Below, piece after piece: positions 18,951-29,576 of a stretch of DNA of 64,000 bases. The notes below the pieces were generated by a model, which was given only the letters and a program-made list of their open reading frames with translations, did no database searches and was not told the DNA's origin. Both the position numbers and the translations under genes were made by a program. The stretch's first letter is position 1. The number at the start of each line of letters is the position of its first letter. The stretch comes from Pseudomonadota bacterium (GTDB lineage Bacteria; Myxococcota_A; UBA796; UBA9615), in assembly GCA_024229515.1 (NCBI GenBank), contig JAAESI010000159.1, positions 1 to 64,000 on the forward strand, written 5' to 3'.

Positions 18951-19814
18951 TCAAGTCCCGGACCCTTCCTCGTGGGCGCGCAGCAGCGCGTGTCCGGCCG
19001 CGACCGCGCCCGCGCCGGGGTGGCCGTCCGACACCGCGAGGGGAACGACGGCCCCCCGATCGTCGACGGTGTACAGCGCCGGGGAGACCGGCCCGGGGGC
19101 TGCCCCGTACTCCGCCGCGGCCTGCCGGGCGAGGGTGGCGAGGGAGACCTCGTCCTCGGCCCGGGCGATCAGGAGCGACGTGCGGTGGGGGATCGCCGCC
19201 ACCGGCCGCCCTCCGATGGCCCCCGCGAGGCCGGCGAGCCAGCCGGGGAGCAGCAGCCGGGAGGGGGCGAAGCTGTCCGCAGGCTCCACCGACCAGAGCG
19301 GGCGATCGATCCGTGAGTGGAAGACGTCGAGCCCGTCGGATGCCCGGCCGCGAAGGGTGCCGTGGGCCTGGTCGAAGGCTTCGTTCGCCTCGCGGTCCCA
19401 CTGACGGAGCTGCGCGGAGGCGACGTAGGTGACCGAGTCGGGCAGGTCCAGGGCCAGCGCCTCCACGAGGTGGGGGAAGGCTTCGCGGCGGATCACGTCC
19501 ATGCCCTCGAACGCGCTCGCGGGGCGCAGGGCGGGGACGAGCTGGTCCTGCGCCTCGGACCACGCCGCGGGTCGGCTGCAGGGGGCGAACATGGCCCGGG
19601 TCTGGCGGTCGACCTCCGCGGCCCGGTCCTCCCCCTCCAGCGGCCTCGTCGCCGTCCAGAGGTTGTGCAAGCTCAGTCGGAACGCTTCGCCGCTGACGAG
19701 CACCCCGTCCAGCGTGAAGCCGGTCAGATCCACGAGCACGATGTCGACGTGGTCGAGGGATCGCGCCAGTGCGGCCACGCTCTCGGCGAACAGGGCCCGT
19801 CCGTCCGGGCCCAT
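18951..19814 (-). CDS. Uncharacterised cytoplasmic protein (possible DUF1444-like)
   Basis: A 287-residue soluble protein without signal peptide, starting at ATG 19814, 7 nt after the HExxH lipoprotein stop. The C-terminal half (IPHRTSLLIARAEDEVSLAT, then PVSPALYTVDD) recalls DUF1444/YtpQ-type proteins, but I cannot confirm this from sequence alone. It lies between a zincin lipoprotein and the DUF1592-DUF1552 pair in the same orientation. Confidence 0.5.
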   Translation of the reverse strand: MGPDGRALFAESVAALARSLDHVDIVLVDLTGFTLDGVLVSGEAFRLSLHNLWTATRPLEGEDRAAEVDRQTRAMFAPCSRPAAWSEAQDQLVPALRPASAFEGMDVIRREAFPHLVEALALDLPDSVTYVASAQLRQWDREANEAFDQAHGTLRGRASDGLDVFHSRIDRPLWSVEPADSFAPSRLLLPGWLAGLAGAIGGRPVAAIPHRTSLLIARAEDEVSLATLARQAAAEYGAAPGPVSPALYTVDDRGAVVPLAVSDGHPGAGAVAAGHALLRAHEEGSGT

Positions 19815-19821
19815 CAGGCGG

Positions 19822-20895
19822 CTACCAGGGAGGGGTCCAGGGATCTCCGGCGAGCAGGCAGTTGCTCGCTTGCAGCGTGTGGCCGATGCAGTCCTCGATC
19901 TCCCATTGCAGCGACGGATCGTACATGTGCTGCTCGATCGCGACGTCGTTGATGCCCAGGTTGGGGAACGCGTCGCTGAACTGCAGGAAGTAGTGCATGC
20001 GCAGCCACTGCACGAGGATGAGGTCCCGCATGTCGGGATCGCCGCAGATGTCGGCGTGCAGGGACGGGTACACGTTGCGGGCCCGCTGCAGGTACAGCTC
20101 AAGGTAGTAGGTGAAGGCGACGGCGCCGTCCCGCCCGCTGAGCCCGAAGGGGATGTACTCGCCCACGAGGCCGAGCCCGGCGAGCCCGTTGATGTAGCAG
20201 TTGTGCTCGTCCAGCAGCTCCATGAAGCCGTAGGTGCCCTGGGTGCCGACCAGGTAGGTGGAGGCGTACAGGTCGGTGCTGGAGTCGGTCAGCATCGAGC
20301 TGATCTCGCTGCGCGGGAAGCCCTCGTAGAAGTCCACCTGGGGCTGCCACTCCTCCCGGATGAAGTAGCCGAAGTGCACCGGGAACAGCGCGTTGGCGTA
20401 GTCGAAGTAGTGGGTCTGCTCGTGGTGCATCGTCATGAGCGAGTCCATGAGCGACGTCCAGGAGCTGGAGTCGACGAAAGCGCCCCACCAGGAGTCCGAC
20501 TGCGTGTCGGTCAGGAGCATGTTCCCGGACGGGTACCGGCGGTCGGTCACCTCCAGCACGGTGGCGGCCCAGTTCGACGAGCTGTAGCTGGACTGCAGGT
20601 CGCTCAGCGAGGCGGTCGGGTCGACCCCCGGCTCGGTGTAGCAATACGGCCCCCCCGACGGCGTGGTGTCGTCGTCGTCGGAGACGTCGTCGTCGTCGGC
20701 GATGTCGTCGTCGTCGTGGGGACGGGGCGTGGTGTCGTCGTCGTCGTCGGCCGTGTCGTCGTCGTCGGCCGTGTCGTCATCGTCGGAGACGTCGTCGTCG
20801 TCACCGAGCTGGTACGTGATCACGGCGTAGCAACCGCTGAGCCAAAGCACGACGGCGAGCAGGGATGCGATTCGAAAGAGGAGGCGAGCGCCCAT
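19822..20895 (-). CDS. Asp-stalk lipoprotein with HExxH zinc-protease motif
   Basis: A 357-residue lipoprotein (lipobox WLSGC, Cys22). An Asp-rich stalk occupies residues about 32-76, made of DDDD blocks separated by VS, TA, TTPRPH and IA. The domain from about 85 onward contains HEQTH (His158-His162) within MHHEQTHYFDYA. A downstream DEHNCYIN stretch could supply the third ligand in gluzincin style, though this is uncertain. Probably a surface or periplasmic metallopeptidase held off the membrane by the stalk. First gene of a minus-strand run leading to DUF1592/DUF1552. Confidence 0.7.
   Translation of the reverse strand: MGARLLFRIASLLAVVLWLSGCYAVITYQLGDDDDVSDDDDTADDDDTADDDDDTTPRPHDDDDIADDDDVSDDDDTTPSGGPYCYTEPGVDPTASLSDLQSSYSSSNWAATVLEVTDRRYPSGNMLLTDTQSDSWWGAFVDSSSWTSLMDSLMTMHHEQTHYFDYANALFPVHFGYFIREEWQPQVDFYEGFPRSEISSMLTDSSTDLYASTYLVGTQGTYGFMELLDEHNCYINGLAGLGLVGEYIPFGLSGRDGAVAFTYYLELYLQRARNVYPSLHADICGDPDMRDLILVQWLRMHYFLQFSDAFPNLGINDVAIEQHMYDPSLQWEIEDCIGHTLQASNCLLAGDPWTPPW
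20668..20802 (-). repeat. Asp-codon repeat tract
   Basis: GTC/ATC-rich plus strand (Asp codons on minus) encoding DDDD blocks spaced by short TA, VS or IA linkers in the zincin lipoprotein. Confidence 0.8.
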
Positions 20896-21036
20896 CGGTA
20901 CTCCGATGCAGCTCCCTCCGTGCCCGAGGCTCTTCTAGCAGTCGCCGTCCGTTCCCGATACCGCAGAGCGATCCTCTCCGATGGCGTGGATCCGGGGATC
21001 CAGGTCGATCGCACGTAGGTGCGACGAGTCGGTCGT

Positions 21037-21930
21037 TCAGGCGGCGAAGGAGGGGACCGCCAAGTGGAAGGCGCGGATGACCTCCAGGGCGGAGCGGACC
21101 ACGTGCACGTCGGCGGGGCGGCCGGTGGGGTCGCGGTCCAGCATCGCGAGCACGAGCTCGTCGATGGCGGCGGGGATCGTCGGGTCGTGCGCGCTCGGCG
21201 GGGCGATGGGCGCGGTCACGACGTTGGCGCAGATGACGGCGACGTCGTGGCCGGTGATCGGCACCTTGCCGGTCAGCAGCTCGTAGATCGTGATGCCGAG
21301 GGCCCAGACCTCGGAGCGCTCGTCCTCGGCGGTGCCGCGGTAGCGCTCGGGGGGGCAGTACAGGGGGGAGCCTTCGAGGTTCTCGTCGGCCGTGCCCTCG
21401 GCGCCATGCTCGAGGGTGCGGGCGAGCCCGAAGTCGATGAGGCGGATGCGACCCTCGCGGGTCAGGAGGAAGTTGCCCGTCTTGATGTCGCGGTGGAGCA
21501 CGCCGGCGTCGTGCACGGCGGCGACGGCGCGGCAGCAGTCGATCGACAGGTCGAGGAGGTCGTCGAGGCTGGGGCGGTTGCGGCGGGCGTAGTTGCGGAG
21601 GTTCTGGCCGCGCACCACCGGCATGCTGATCCAGAGGGCGCCGTTCCAGGTGCCCGCGTCCAGGGGGCGGACGACGCCGGGGTGCCGCACGCGCGCGGCG
21701 AGCAGCGCCTCGCGGCCGAAGCGGTCGATGGTGTTGGCCCGGTGCCCGCGGATCTCGATGACCTTGAGGGCGACCTCGCGGAAGCGAACCTTGTCCCAGG
21801 CCTCCCAGACCGTCGCGATGCCGCCGGTGCCGAGCTCGTCCCGGAGCACGAAGCGGTCCGCGAATACCTCGTCCGGACGCAGTTCGAGCGTCGGTCGGCG
21901 GGTGCGGGTCTGGAGGGTCTTTGCAGTCAT
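21037..21930 (-). CDS. Soluble Ser/Thr protein kinase
   Basis: A 297-residue Hanks-type kinase with complete catalytic motifs: glycine loop LGTGGIATV (residues 33-41), Lys56 in VALKV, HRDIKTGNF (Asp148) and DFGLA (Asp166). The APE motif is replaced by CPPERYRG. No transmembrane segment or sensor domain follows, so it is probably cytoplasmic. I chose ATG 21930 because the kinase domain starts soon after and the upstream extension has no family features. Divergent from the thiol peroxidase remnant across a 179-bp spacer. Confidence 0.85.
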   Translation of the reverse strand: MTAKTLQTRTRRPTLELRPDEVFADRFVLRDELGTGGIATVWEAWDKVRFREVALKVIEIRGHRANTIDRFGREALLAARVRHPGVVRPLDAGTWNGALWISMPVVRGQNLRNYARRNRPSLDDLLDLSIDCCRAVAAVHDAGVLHRDIKTGNFLLTREGRIRLIDFGLARTLEHGAEGTADENLEGSPLYCPPERYRGTAEDERSEVWALGITIYELLTGKVPITGHDVAVICANVVTAPIAPPSAHDPTIPAAIDELVLAMLDRDPTGRPADVHVVRSALEVIRAFHLAVPSFAA

Positions 21931-22109
21931 CGTTCTGTTGTATGTACGGACGAGCCGGTCGGTTTCATTCGATAAGACCCACGAGTTTCGCGATCGGTTC
22001 CCGAAGAACCGCATCGGAACCACTTCAAGGGTGTCTCGAGCGGGGCTCCTGTTGCCGTCCTTGGCGATCCGCTTGGAAATGGGTGGGGCTCACCCTGTAG
22101 AGTCCGCGG

Positions 22110-22687
22110 ATGCACCGAATCACGATCCTGCTCGTTGTCGTGTTCGCGCTCCTCCTGTCCGTGCCTCTGGCCGCGGGCGACGCTCCCGCCGAGCGCACCG
22201 GCATCGTCAAGCGGGGCGAGACCCCCATGACGCTGCTCGGCACAGCCGTGGCGGTGGGTGACAAGGCCCCGTCGCCGCCGCTGTGGGGGCCGAAGCTCGA
22301 AGAGGTGAACATCGACTTCGCCGACGGCACTACCCGCGTGGTGCTGTTCGTTCCGTCGGTCGACACCCCCACCTGCTCGATGCAGACGCGCACGTTCAAC
22401 ACCCGCGCCCCCGAGGCCGGCCAGGGCGCCGAGGTCATCGTGATCAGCCGCGACCTGCCGTACGCGCAGTCGCGCTTCTGCGCGGCCAACGGCATCGAGA
22501 TGGTCTTCCCCCGGTCGGACTACCGCACCGGGGGCTGTTCGTGAAGGAGACCGAGCTGCTGGCGCGCGCGGTCGCGATCGTCGACGGCACCGGCACCATC
22601 AAGTACCTCCAGATCGTCCCCGAGCTGAGCGACGAACCCGACTACGACTCCGCCCTCGAAGCGATCAAGACGATCGCCGGCGGCTGA
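22110..22687 (+). pseudogene. tpx: Exported thiol peroxidase, frameshifted with a short internal deletion
   Basis: The first frame (22110-22544) encodes a signal peptide and a Tpx domain with the peroxidatic site VDTPTCSMQTRTFN and the resolving Cys in FCAANGIE. It then runs to SDYRTGG and stops in the wrong frame. The rest of Tpx (LFVKETELLARAVAIVDG to DYDSALEAIKTI) continues in another frame to 22687. The change falls in a run of five G at about 22531-22535. Typical Tpx proteins have about six more residues here (AFGxxYG-like), so a small deletion accompanies the frame change. Tpx is normally cytoplasmic or periplasmic and reduces lipid peroxides; a signal peptide implies export here. Confidence 0.75.
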
Positions 22688-22734
22688 TCCGGCCGACCCT
22701 GGCGGCCGCCCACGCCGGTCCATACAATCCGCGC

Positions 22735-23517
22735 GTGCGACGCTTCCTGCCCCTCTTGCTCGTCCTCTTGCTGCTGCCGGCGGCGGCGCTCGCTCACGAC
22801 TACTGGCTCGAAGGCACCGCCGACGGGGCCATCACCGTGCGGATGTGGGTCGGCGACTCGTTCCACAAGGGCGAGGAGAAGGCCTACAGCAAGAGGAAGG
22901 CGGGCTCGCTGGTGCGGGTCTCCGCTGCCGGCACCGTCGACCTGAAGCCGTCCGTGGACAACGGCGTCACTCCGGTGGTGACGTTCACCCCCGAGGGCGA
23001 CGGTGGGCACCTCGTCGCGACGACGCGCACGGCCTCGAAGGTGTCGCTGCCGGGGTGGAAGTTCTCCACCTACCTCAGCCACGAGAAGTTCGACCACGTC
23101 AGCGCCGCGCGCAAGGCAGCGGGCACCTCCTGGGACGAGGGGCGCGAGCGGTACACCCGCTACCTCAAGACCCTCGTGCAGGTCGGGACCAAGGGGGACG
23201 AGGTCTACGGCACGGTCCTGGACCACCGCTTCGAGATCGTGCCCCTGAACGACCCCTCGTTCGTCTCCGCGGGGGATCCGTTGGTCATCCGCGTGCTCTT
23301 CGAAGGCAAGCCTCAGCCGGGGGTGCGGGCGGTGGCGCGATCCAAGTCCAAGGAGGAGGTGGAGGCGATCACGGACGCCAACGGCGTCGCCCGCCTGGTG
23401 CTCCCCTCGGCCGACATCTGGAACGCCCGCGCGGTCTACATCCGCGCCTGCACCGGTTGCGACGACGCGGACTGGGAGTCCTTCTGGGCCTCGTACCAAT
23501 TCGCCAACACGAGGTAG
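22735..23517 (+). CDS. DUF4198 exported protein
   Basis: A 260-residue protein from a GTG start with a signal peptide ending ALA before HDYWLEG, the characteristic mature N-terminus of DUF4198 proteins. This family is often linked to metal, especially nickel or cobalt, uptake. The C-terminal half has a carboxypeptidase-regulatory-like beta domain (GVRAVARSKSKEE, then ITDANGVARLVL). A CTGC pair lies near the end. It lies between the thiol peroxidase remnant and a MopE-type lipoprotein, all on the plus strand. Confidence 0.75.
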   Translation: MRRFLPLLLVLLLLPAAALAHDYWLEGTADGAITVRMWVGDSFHKGEEKAYSKRKAGSLVRVSAAGTVDLKPSVDNGVTPVVTFTPEGDGGHLVATTRTASKVSLPGWKFSTYLSHEKFDHVSAARKAAGTSWDEGRERYTRYLKTLVQVGTKGDEVYGTVLDHRFEIVPLNDPSFVSAGDPLVIRVLFEGKPQPGVRAVARSKSKEEVEAITDANGVARLVLPSADIWNARAVYIRACTGCDDADWESFWASYQFANTR

Positions 23518-23527
23518 ATTGCGTCGC

Positions 23528-24322
23528 ATGAAGCGATTGGTTCTTGCCGCCCCGCTGCTTGTGCTCGCGGCCTGCACGACGGATTTCGATGCCTCCTTCA
23601 ACCAGGAGGTCGTCGACTTCGGCGACCACGAGTGGGCCTCGGGCCCGCCGACGGAGACCGAGTCGGTGTTCATCGTCAACGGCGGTTCGGACTCGTTCTG
23701 GGTCCACGAACTCGACCTCACGGGGGACGACGCGGACGCCTTCACGGTGGTCGCCGCGCGCGAAGACTTCGAGCTCCCGTTCGAGCTCGGGGGCGGCGTC
23801 GGGACCGAGCTGATCTTCCGGTTCGTGGGCGGCCCCGAAGAGGCCCAGGAAGAGTTCACTGCGGCGCTGGACGTGTCGATCGGGCCCCCCAGTCGAGGGG
23901 CTCGCACCCGGGCCTCGCTCGGGCTCCCGATCACGGTGTTCCTCACCTGCGACGCCGACGGAGACGGGGACAACTACCCCGACTGCGGGGGAGCCGACTG
24001 CGACGACTACGATCCGGATCTGGCGAGCACCCTGCCGGAGCTCTGCAACGGCGTGGATGACAACTGCATCAACGGCCCCGACGCCGATCCCGGCGGCGAG
24101 GTGGACACCGACTTCGACGGCTTCCGCACCTGCGAAGAGTGCGACGACGACAACCCGTTCATCAACCCCGACGCCACCGAGGCGTGCGACGGGATCGACA
24201 ACGACTGCAACGGTTCGGCGGACGCTCCAGGAGGCGAAGGGGACGCCGACAACGACGGCACCCTGGCCTGCAACGACTGCGACGACAACGACAGCAGCAT
24301 CGGCCCGTTCGACTGCCGCTAA
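23528..24322 (+). CDS. Lipoprotein with ASH/HYDIN-like Ig domain and MopE metal-binding motifs
   Basis: A 264-residue lipoprotein (LVLAAC lipobox) from ATG 23528. Residues about 25-135 resemble an ASPM/SPD-2/HYDIN-type Ig domain (EVVDFGDHEW, then VFIVNGGSDSFWV). The rest is a series of MopE-like putative metal-binding motifs: DCDDYDP, ELCNGVDDNC, ECDDDNPFINPDATEACDG, DNDCNG and CNDCDDND. These Cys/Asp patterns are common in myxobacterial surface proteins and are thought to bind metal. It follows DUF4198 after 10 nt and is probably cotranscribed. Confidence 0.8.
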   Translation: MKRLVLAAPLLVLAACTTDFDASFNQEVVDFGDHEWASGPPTETESVFIVNGGSDSFWVHELDLTGDDADAFTVVAAREDFELPFELGGGVGTELIFRFVGGPEEAQEEFTAALDVSIGPPSRGARTRASLGLPITVFLTCDADGDGDNYPDCGGADCDDYDPDLASTLPELCNGVDDNCINGPDADPGGEVDTDFDGFRTCEECDDDNPFINPDATEACDGIDNDCNGSADAPGGEGDADNDGTLACNDCDDNDSSIGPFDCR

Positions 24323-24546
24323 GCTAGCCCCGCCTTGACAGAGGCGGTCCGCGACCCCAGAGTCCGGTCAGCGACCTCGTCGCAAGCGCTGTCGGAAAGC
24401 GTGCCCGTCCCCAACCTGGTTGACGGAAGCCCCCGACGCGCCTCTCCCCTACGCAAGCCTCGCCCCTAGCGCGCAATGCAGGCTTCATCCGTCCCCGCTC
24501 CGTGTGGAGCCGTGGCGACGGCACCTCCCATCGAAATGGAATCATC

Positions 24547-25712
<1,166 letters not shown>

Positions 25713-25716
<4 letters not shown>

Positions 25717-27248
25717 TCCCCTCGGCTCAGCGCCACCTGTGCGGCGATCATGCGTCGGGGGATCATGCGCATGACCTCGTCCAGGCTGGTCAGCCCCTCG
25801 GCGACCTTGGTCAGGGCGTCGTCCAGCAAGGTGCGATGCCCTGAGCGGTGCAGCTCCTCGCGCAGCTCGCTGGGCGAGGCGTTGGCGCACAGCAGGTCGC
25901 GCAGCGCGGGGCTCAGGATGGCGACTTCGAAGAGGCCGATTCGACCCACGTAGCCGCTGTCCCGGCACAGGTCACAGCCGACTCCACGCTGCGATTCGAG
26001 GCCGTCGATGAGCGGCCCGAACAGCTCTTCCTGCTGCTCGGTGTGGAACGCCGGCTGGAGGCATGCATCGCAGTTGCGGCGGGCGAGCCGCTGCGCCACG
26101 ACCGCCATCAACGCCTCGGCAATGATGTCGTCCGCGAGCCCGAGCCCTTGGAGGCGCACGATGGTGCCGACCGGGTCGGCGGAGTGGAGCGTGCTGAGCA
26201 CGAGGTGCCCCGTGGTCGCTGCCCGCGCGGCTGCGACCGCCGTGTCTTCGTCCCGGATCTCGCCTACCAGGATCACGTCGGGGTCCTGCCGCAGGAACGC
26301 CCGCGTCAGGGCGGCGAGCCCCGCCTTGGGGCCGACCTGCTTCTGGTTGATCTTGGGGAGCCAGTACTCGATCGGGTCCTCGGCGGTGATGACCTTTCGG
26401 GTGGAGGTCTGCAGTTCCATCAAGGCGCTGTACAGCGTCGTCGTCTTGCCGCTTCCGGTGGGGCCGGTGACGAGGATCAGCCCCTCGGGGTTCTCCAGCA
26501 GCTCGACCAGCTGGGCGCTGCCCTCCTTGTCGAGCCCGAGCTTGGTCACCGGCCGCAGCCCCGAGACCGTGTCGAGCACCCGCAGCACCACGTCCTCGCC
26601 GCACGGGCCGGGGAGGATGCTGACGCGGAGGTCGCGCAGGGAGCGGTGGTTTCCGTCCACCACGATGGTGCGGAAGCGGCCGTCCTGGGGCGCCCGCCGC
26701 TCCGCCAGGTCGAGCGACGCGAGTGCCTTGACGCGGCCCACCACGCCGGGGAGGTTCGACGGGCTGATGCGGGTCGTGAGCTGGTGCAGCACGCCGTCGA
26801 CCCGGATGCGGACGTCCACGTCGTCGGGGTAGGCCTCGATGTGCAGGTCGCTGGCCATCTTGCCGATGGCGTGGGCGAGGGCGTCGTTCAGGAGCGCGGC
26901 TGAGCTCGCCTCGGGGCCCGGCTCGGGGGCGCGCATGTCCAGCGTCGGGAGCCCTTCGATGTCGCGGGTGCCGGGGTAGCCGACGTCCAGGGCTCGGTCG
27001 ACCTCGTACTGGTTCAGCGGCACCGCATCGACGGGTCGGCCCCAGCGGTGCGCCAGCGCCTCCACCACCGCCTGCTCGTACGGCTCGACCATGCCCAGCG
27101 TCACGGGGCTGATGTCCCCGGGCTCGACCCGATCCAGGACCACGCAGCCGTTGCGGGCGCAGAATCCGAGGGGGAGCAGGCGGATCGAGTCGCCGTCGAG
27201 ATTGAAGTGGGCGAGCTCGACGAACTCTTCGAGGCGCTTGCGGGGCAT
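25713..27248 (-). CDS. PilB/GspE-type secretion or pilus assembly ATPase
   Basis: A 511-residue cytoplasmic hexameric ATPase. The Walker [11 protein letters not shown] (Lys268), Asp box, Walker B ([12 protein letters not shown], Glu330 region) and His box (STLHSADP) are complete. The zinc-binding tetra-Cys element (CDAC and CDLC) near 400 is typical of GspE/PilB. The N-terminal domain is shorter than usual. No other pilus or type II secretion genes are nearby; it is coupled instead (4-nt gap) to a HEAT-like repeat protein, so it may power a dedicated or dispersed apparatus. Confidence 0.85.
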
Positions 27249-27252
27249 TCGG

Positions 27253-29265
27253 CTAGGCCGACATCTGGAGCTTCTGCTTCAGCTGCTCGGTGAACGCTCC
27301 ACGCTTGCGGCCCTGCGCCTCGGTCACCCTCCGGCGCAACGCGGGGGACTTGTCGGCGCCCGCCGTCTTCATCAGCGAGGCCGCCTCCTTGCCGTCCAGC
27401 AGCGACAGCGCATCGACGGCCGCGAGCCGCACCTCTTTGGGGAACAGCGGCCGCTTCAGGAGGCCCGTGCGTTCGGTCAGTACCCGCTTCAGGAGGGGGA
27501 GCACCTTGTCCCCCATGTCCAGCGTGAGCCCGCCGAGCGCCGCCTCGGAGTGTTCCGCGAGGCAACCCTTGTCCAGCAGCATCGCCTTGAGCGCGGGCAG
27601 GGTGGAGTCGGTGTCGATGCGCATGAGGAACGGCACCACCAGCGCCACCCCGGGGGCATCCAGCTGGCCGGCGAAGGCGATCTCGCGGAGGCTTCGGCGG
27701 GACAGGTCGCTGTTGGCGCGGATCAGGGCCCGTGCCGCCTCGGTGCGGATTCGGGGATCGACGCCGTCGCCCAGCAGGGTCGTCAGCTTCACCTGGAACG
27801 CCTGCCCCCCGAGCTCGCCGAGGATCGCGACCACGTTGCGGGTGAAGTACCAGGGGTTGTGGGCGTGGTTGTCGAGCTCGCGGAACAGCGGCTCCAGCAC
27901 GCGTCCCGGATCGTCGCCATCCATCTGGGCCTTGCGGCCGACGTGGATCAGCACCTCCAACAGCTCATCCCGGACGCCGCGGCGCATCGACGAGCGCATC
28001 TCCTCCATCAACGTGGGCACGGCGTAGGGGCCGAGCACGCGGAGCAGGTCGCGGGTGTTCTGGCGATCGGTGGGGGCGGCGGTCTGGAGCTGGTGCAGGA
28101 GGTTGCCGACGAGCTCGGGGCTGGCGAGGTAGCGCAGCGACATCTTCGCCCGGGAGCGCAGCTCCTCCGGCTTGCCCGGGAGGGTCGTCAGCGCGATGGT
28201 GCCGACCGCTTCGAACGCCGCCGTTCGGTCGCCCGCGGCGAGCGCCTGGGGGACCAGCGACTCCATTGCGTGCAGGCAGCCGAGCCCGCGGGAGGCGTCG
28301 GTGGCGCCGCTGAGGTGGGTGCCGAGCTGCCCCAGCACGTGGCCCTGCTTGTCGATGTCCCCGCGCAGCTGCTCCAGCACGCCGACCCGGACCTTGGAGG
28401 CCGGTCCGTCGCCCGTGGGGAGCTCCGTGGCGAGGTAGGAGCTGACCAGGTCCGGCATCATCTTGGCGACCGCCTCGGCCGCCTTGGCACCGATGGTCTC
28501 GTCCAGCTGCGGCGCCTGCACCGGCTGCAGATCCTGCTGGAGCCGCGCGAGGATCTCGTCGATGTCGGCGGGGGCGAGCCGGGAGGACGCGTTGGCGCTG
28601 GCCGTCGCTTCGAACCGCTCGGTGAAGTACTTGTCGACGAAGGCCTCCATGCGGGTGCCGTCCACCAGGTCGTCGAGCTTGCCCTCCTTGGCGAGGCGGC
28701 CCAGGTCGGTCTGGGTCCAGTCGACTTCGCCCTGGAGCCCGGCCTTCTCGAGGATCGGGGCCAGATCCATGCGCTCCAGCGTCTGGCGGATCTCCTGTTC
28801 CTTGGTGAGCGCCTGGACGTTCACCTCGATCTTGTTCAGCCCCAGCTCGGTCGGCACCCCCTTGGCGGTGGCGACGCGGGCGACCTCCGGCGCGGTGGTG
28901 TGCAGCCAGGCGAAGAGACGGAGCAGCTCGTCAGCGCCGGAGCCGGGCTGAATGAGGACGTTGGTCACGCCTCGTTCGCGAAGCCACGCGGCAAGCTCGA
29001 TCGAGAAGCTCTGCTCATCGCAGGCCTTGTAGATCGAGTCATTGTTGATGGTGAGCAGCGACGTCTCCGCCCCGACCAGCACCATCGGAGTCACCTCGAG
29101 CATCGAGTCGACCCGGTCTCCCACGCGGCCGGCGACCGCCTGCACGATGCTGTGGCCGGCGGGGTAGACGCGGAGGTTGGTGGCGAGGGCGCGGGTGAGC
29201 CGCACGAAGACGATGACGTCGTCCTGGCCGACGGGCTTGAGCGAAGCGGGGTCAACGGTGCGCAT
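27253..29265 (-). CDS. Large HEAT-repeat-like cytoplasmic protein
   Basis: A 670-residue alpha-helical protein without signal peptide or membrane segment. The C-terminal half (about 330-640) shows repeated helix pairs with hydrophobic spacing, like HEAT/armadillo repeats (VEPLFREL- and ALRALI-type helices); the N-terminal 250 residues are a separate helical domain. Such proteins serve as scaffolds. Directly upstream of the PilB/GspE-type ATPase with a 4-nt gap, so a role as ATPase partner or regulator is likely but inferred. Confidence 0.7.
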   Translation of the reverse strand: MRTVDPASLKPVGQDDVIVFVRLTRALATNLRVYPAGHSIVQAVAGRVGDRVDSMLEVTPMVLVGAETSLLTINNDSIYKACDEQSFSIELAAWLRERGVTNVLIQPGSGADELLRLFAWLHTTAPEVARVATAKGVPTELGLNKIEVNVQALTKEQEIRQTLERMDLAPILEKAGLQGEVDWTQTDLGRLAKEGKLDDLVDGTRMEAFVDKYFTERFEATASANASSRLAPADIDEILARLQQDLQPVQAPQLDETIGAKAAEAVAKMMPDLVSSYLATELPTGDGPASKVRVGVLEQLRGDIDKQGHVLGQLGTHLSGATDASRGLGCLHAMESLVPQALAAGDRTAAFEAVGTIALTTLPGKPEELRSRAKMSLRYLASPELVGNLLHQLQTAAPTDRQNTRDLLRVLGPYAVPTLMEEMRSSMRRGVRDELLEVLIHVGRKAQMDGDDPGRVLEPLFRELDNHAHNPWYFTRNVVAILGELGGQAFQVKLTTLLGDGVDPRIRTEAARALIRANSDLSRRSLREIAFAGQLDAPGVALVVPFLMRIDTDSTLPALKAMLLDKGCLAEHSEAALGGLTLDMGDKVLPLLKRVLTERTGLLKRPLFPKEVRLAAVDALSLLDGKEAASLMKTAGADKSPALRRRVTEAQGRKRGAFTEQLKQKLQMSA

Positions 29266-29276
29266 CGCCCGGGACT

Positions 29277-29534
29277 CTACCCCGATCCGGGCGCGGGCTG
29301 ACGGACCTCCGACAGGACCTGCCCCACGAAGGGAAGACCCAGCACCGCGCGGCCGGCGAACAGGGCGAACGTGTAGGCCACGCTGAAGGCCAGCACCTGG
29401 CCCGTGGGCTCGTCCCAGGGACCGAACATCGCGGGGATGCTGACCTGGTCCGCGCCGATGCCAAACGCGGTGACGGGGAGCCCGCGGACCAGCAGCACGA
29501 CCTGGGTGAAGCCCACCGCCGCGAAGGTCGCCAC
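29277..29534 (-). CDS. Small membrane protein, unknown
   Basis: An 85-residue product if started at GTG 29534, with two hydrophobic segments (starting VATFAAVGFTQVVLLV and around VLAFSVAYTFALFAG). It ends 11 nt before the HEAT-like gene and could be first in that operon. The frame stays open far upstream, so the start is a guess; the limit is set by the divergent lipoprotein at 29577. Confidence 0.4.
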   Translation of the reverse strand: MATFAAVGFTQVVLLVRGLPVTAFGIGADQVSIPAMFGPWDEPTGQVLAFSVAYTFALFAGRAVLGLPFVGQVLSEVRQPAPGSG

Positions 29535-29576
29535 GAGCGGCTGGACGCGCGCGCGGATCTGCGTAGGGTGCCGCGC

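Noticed and set aside
24334..24370. TTGACA as a sigma-70 promoter of the helicase gene
   Set aside because: No acceptable -10 box at 16-18 bp, and the sequence is over 170 bp from the start codon.
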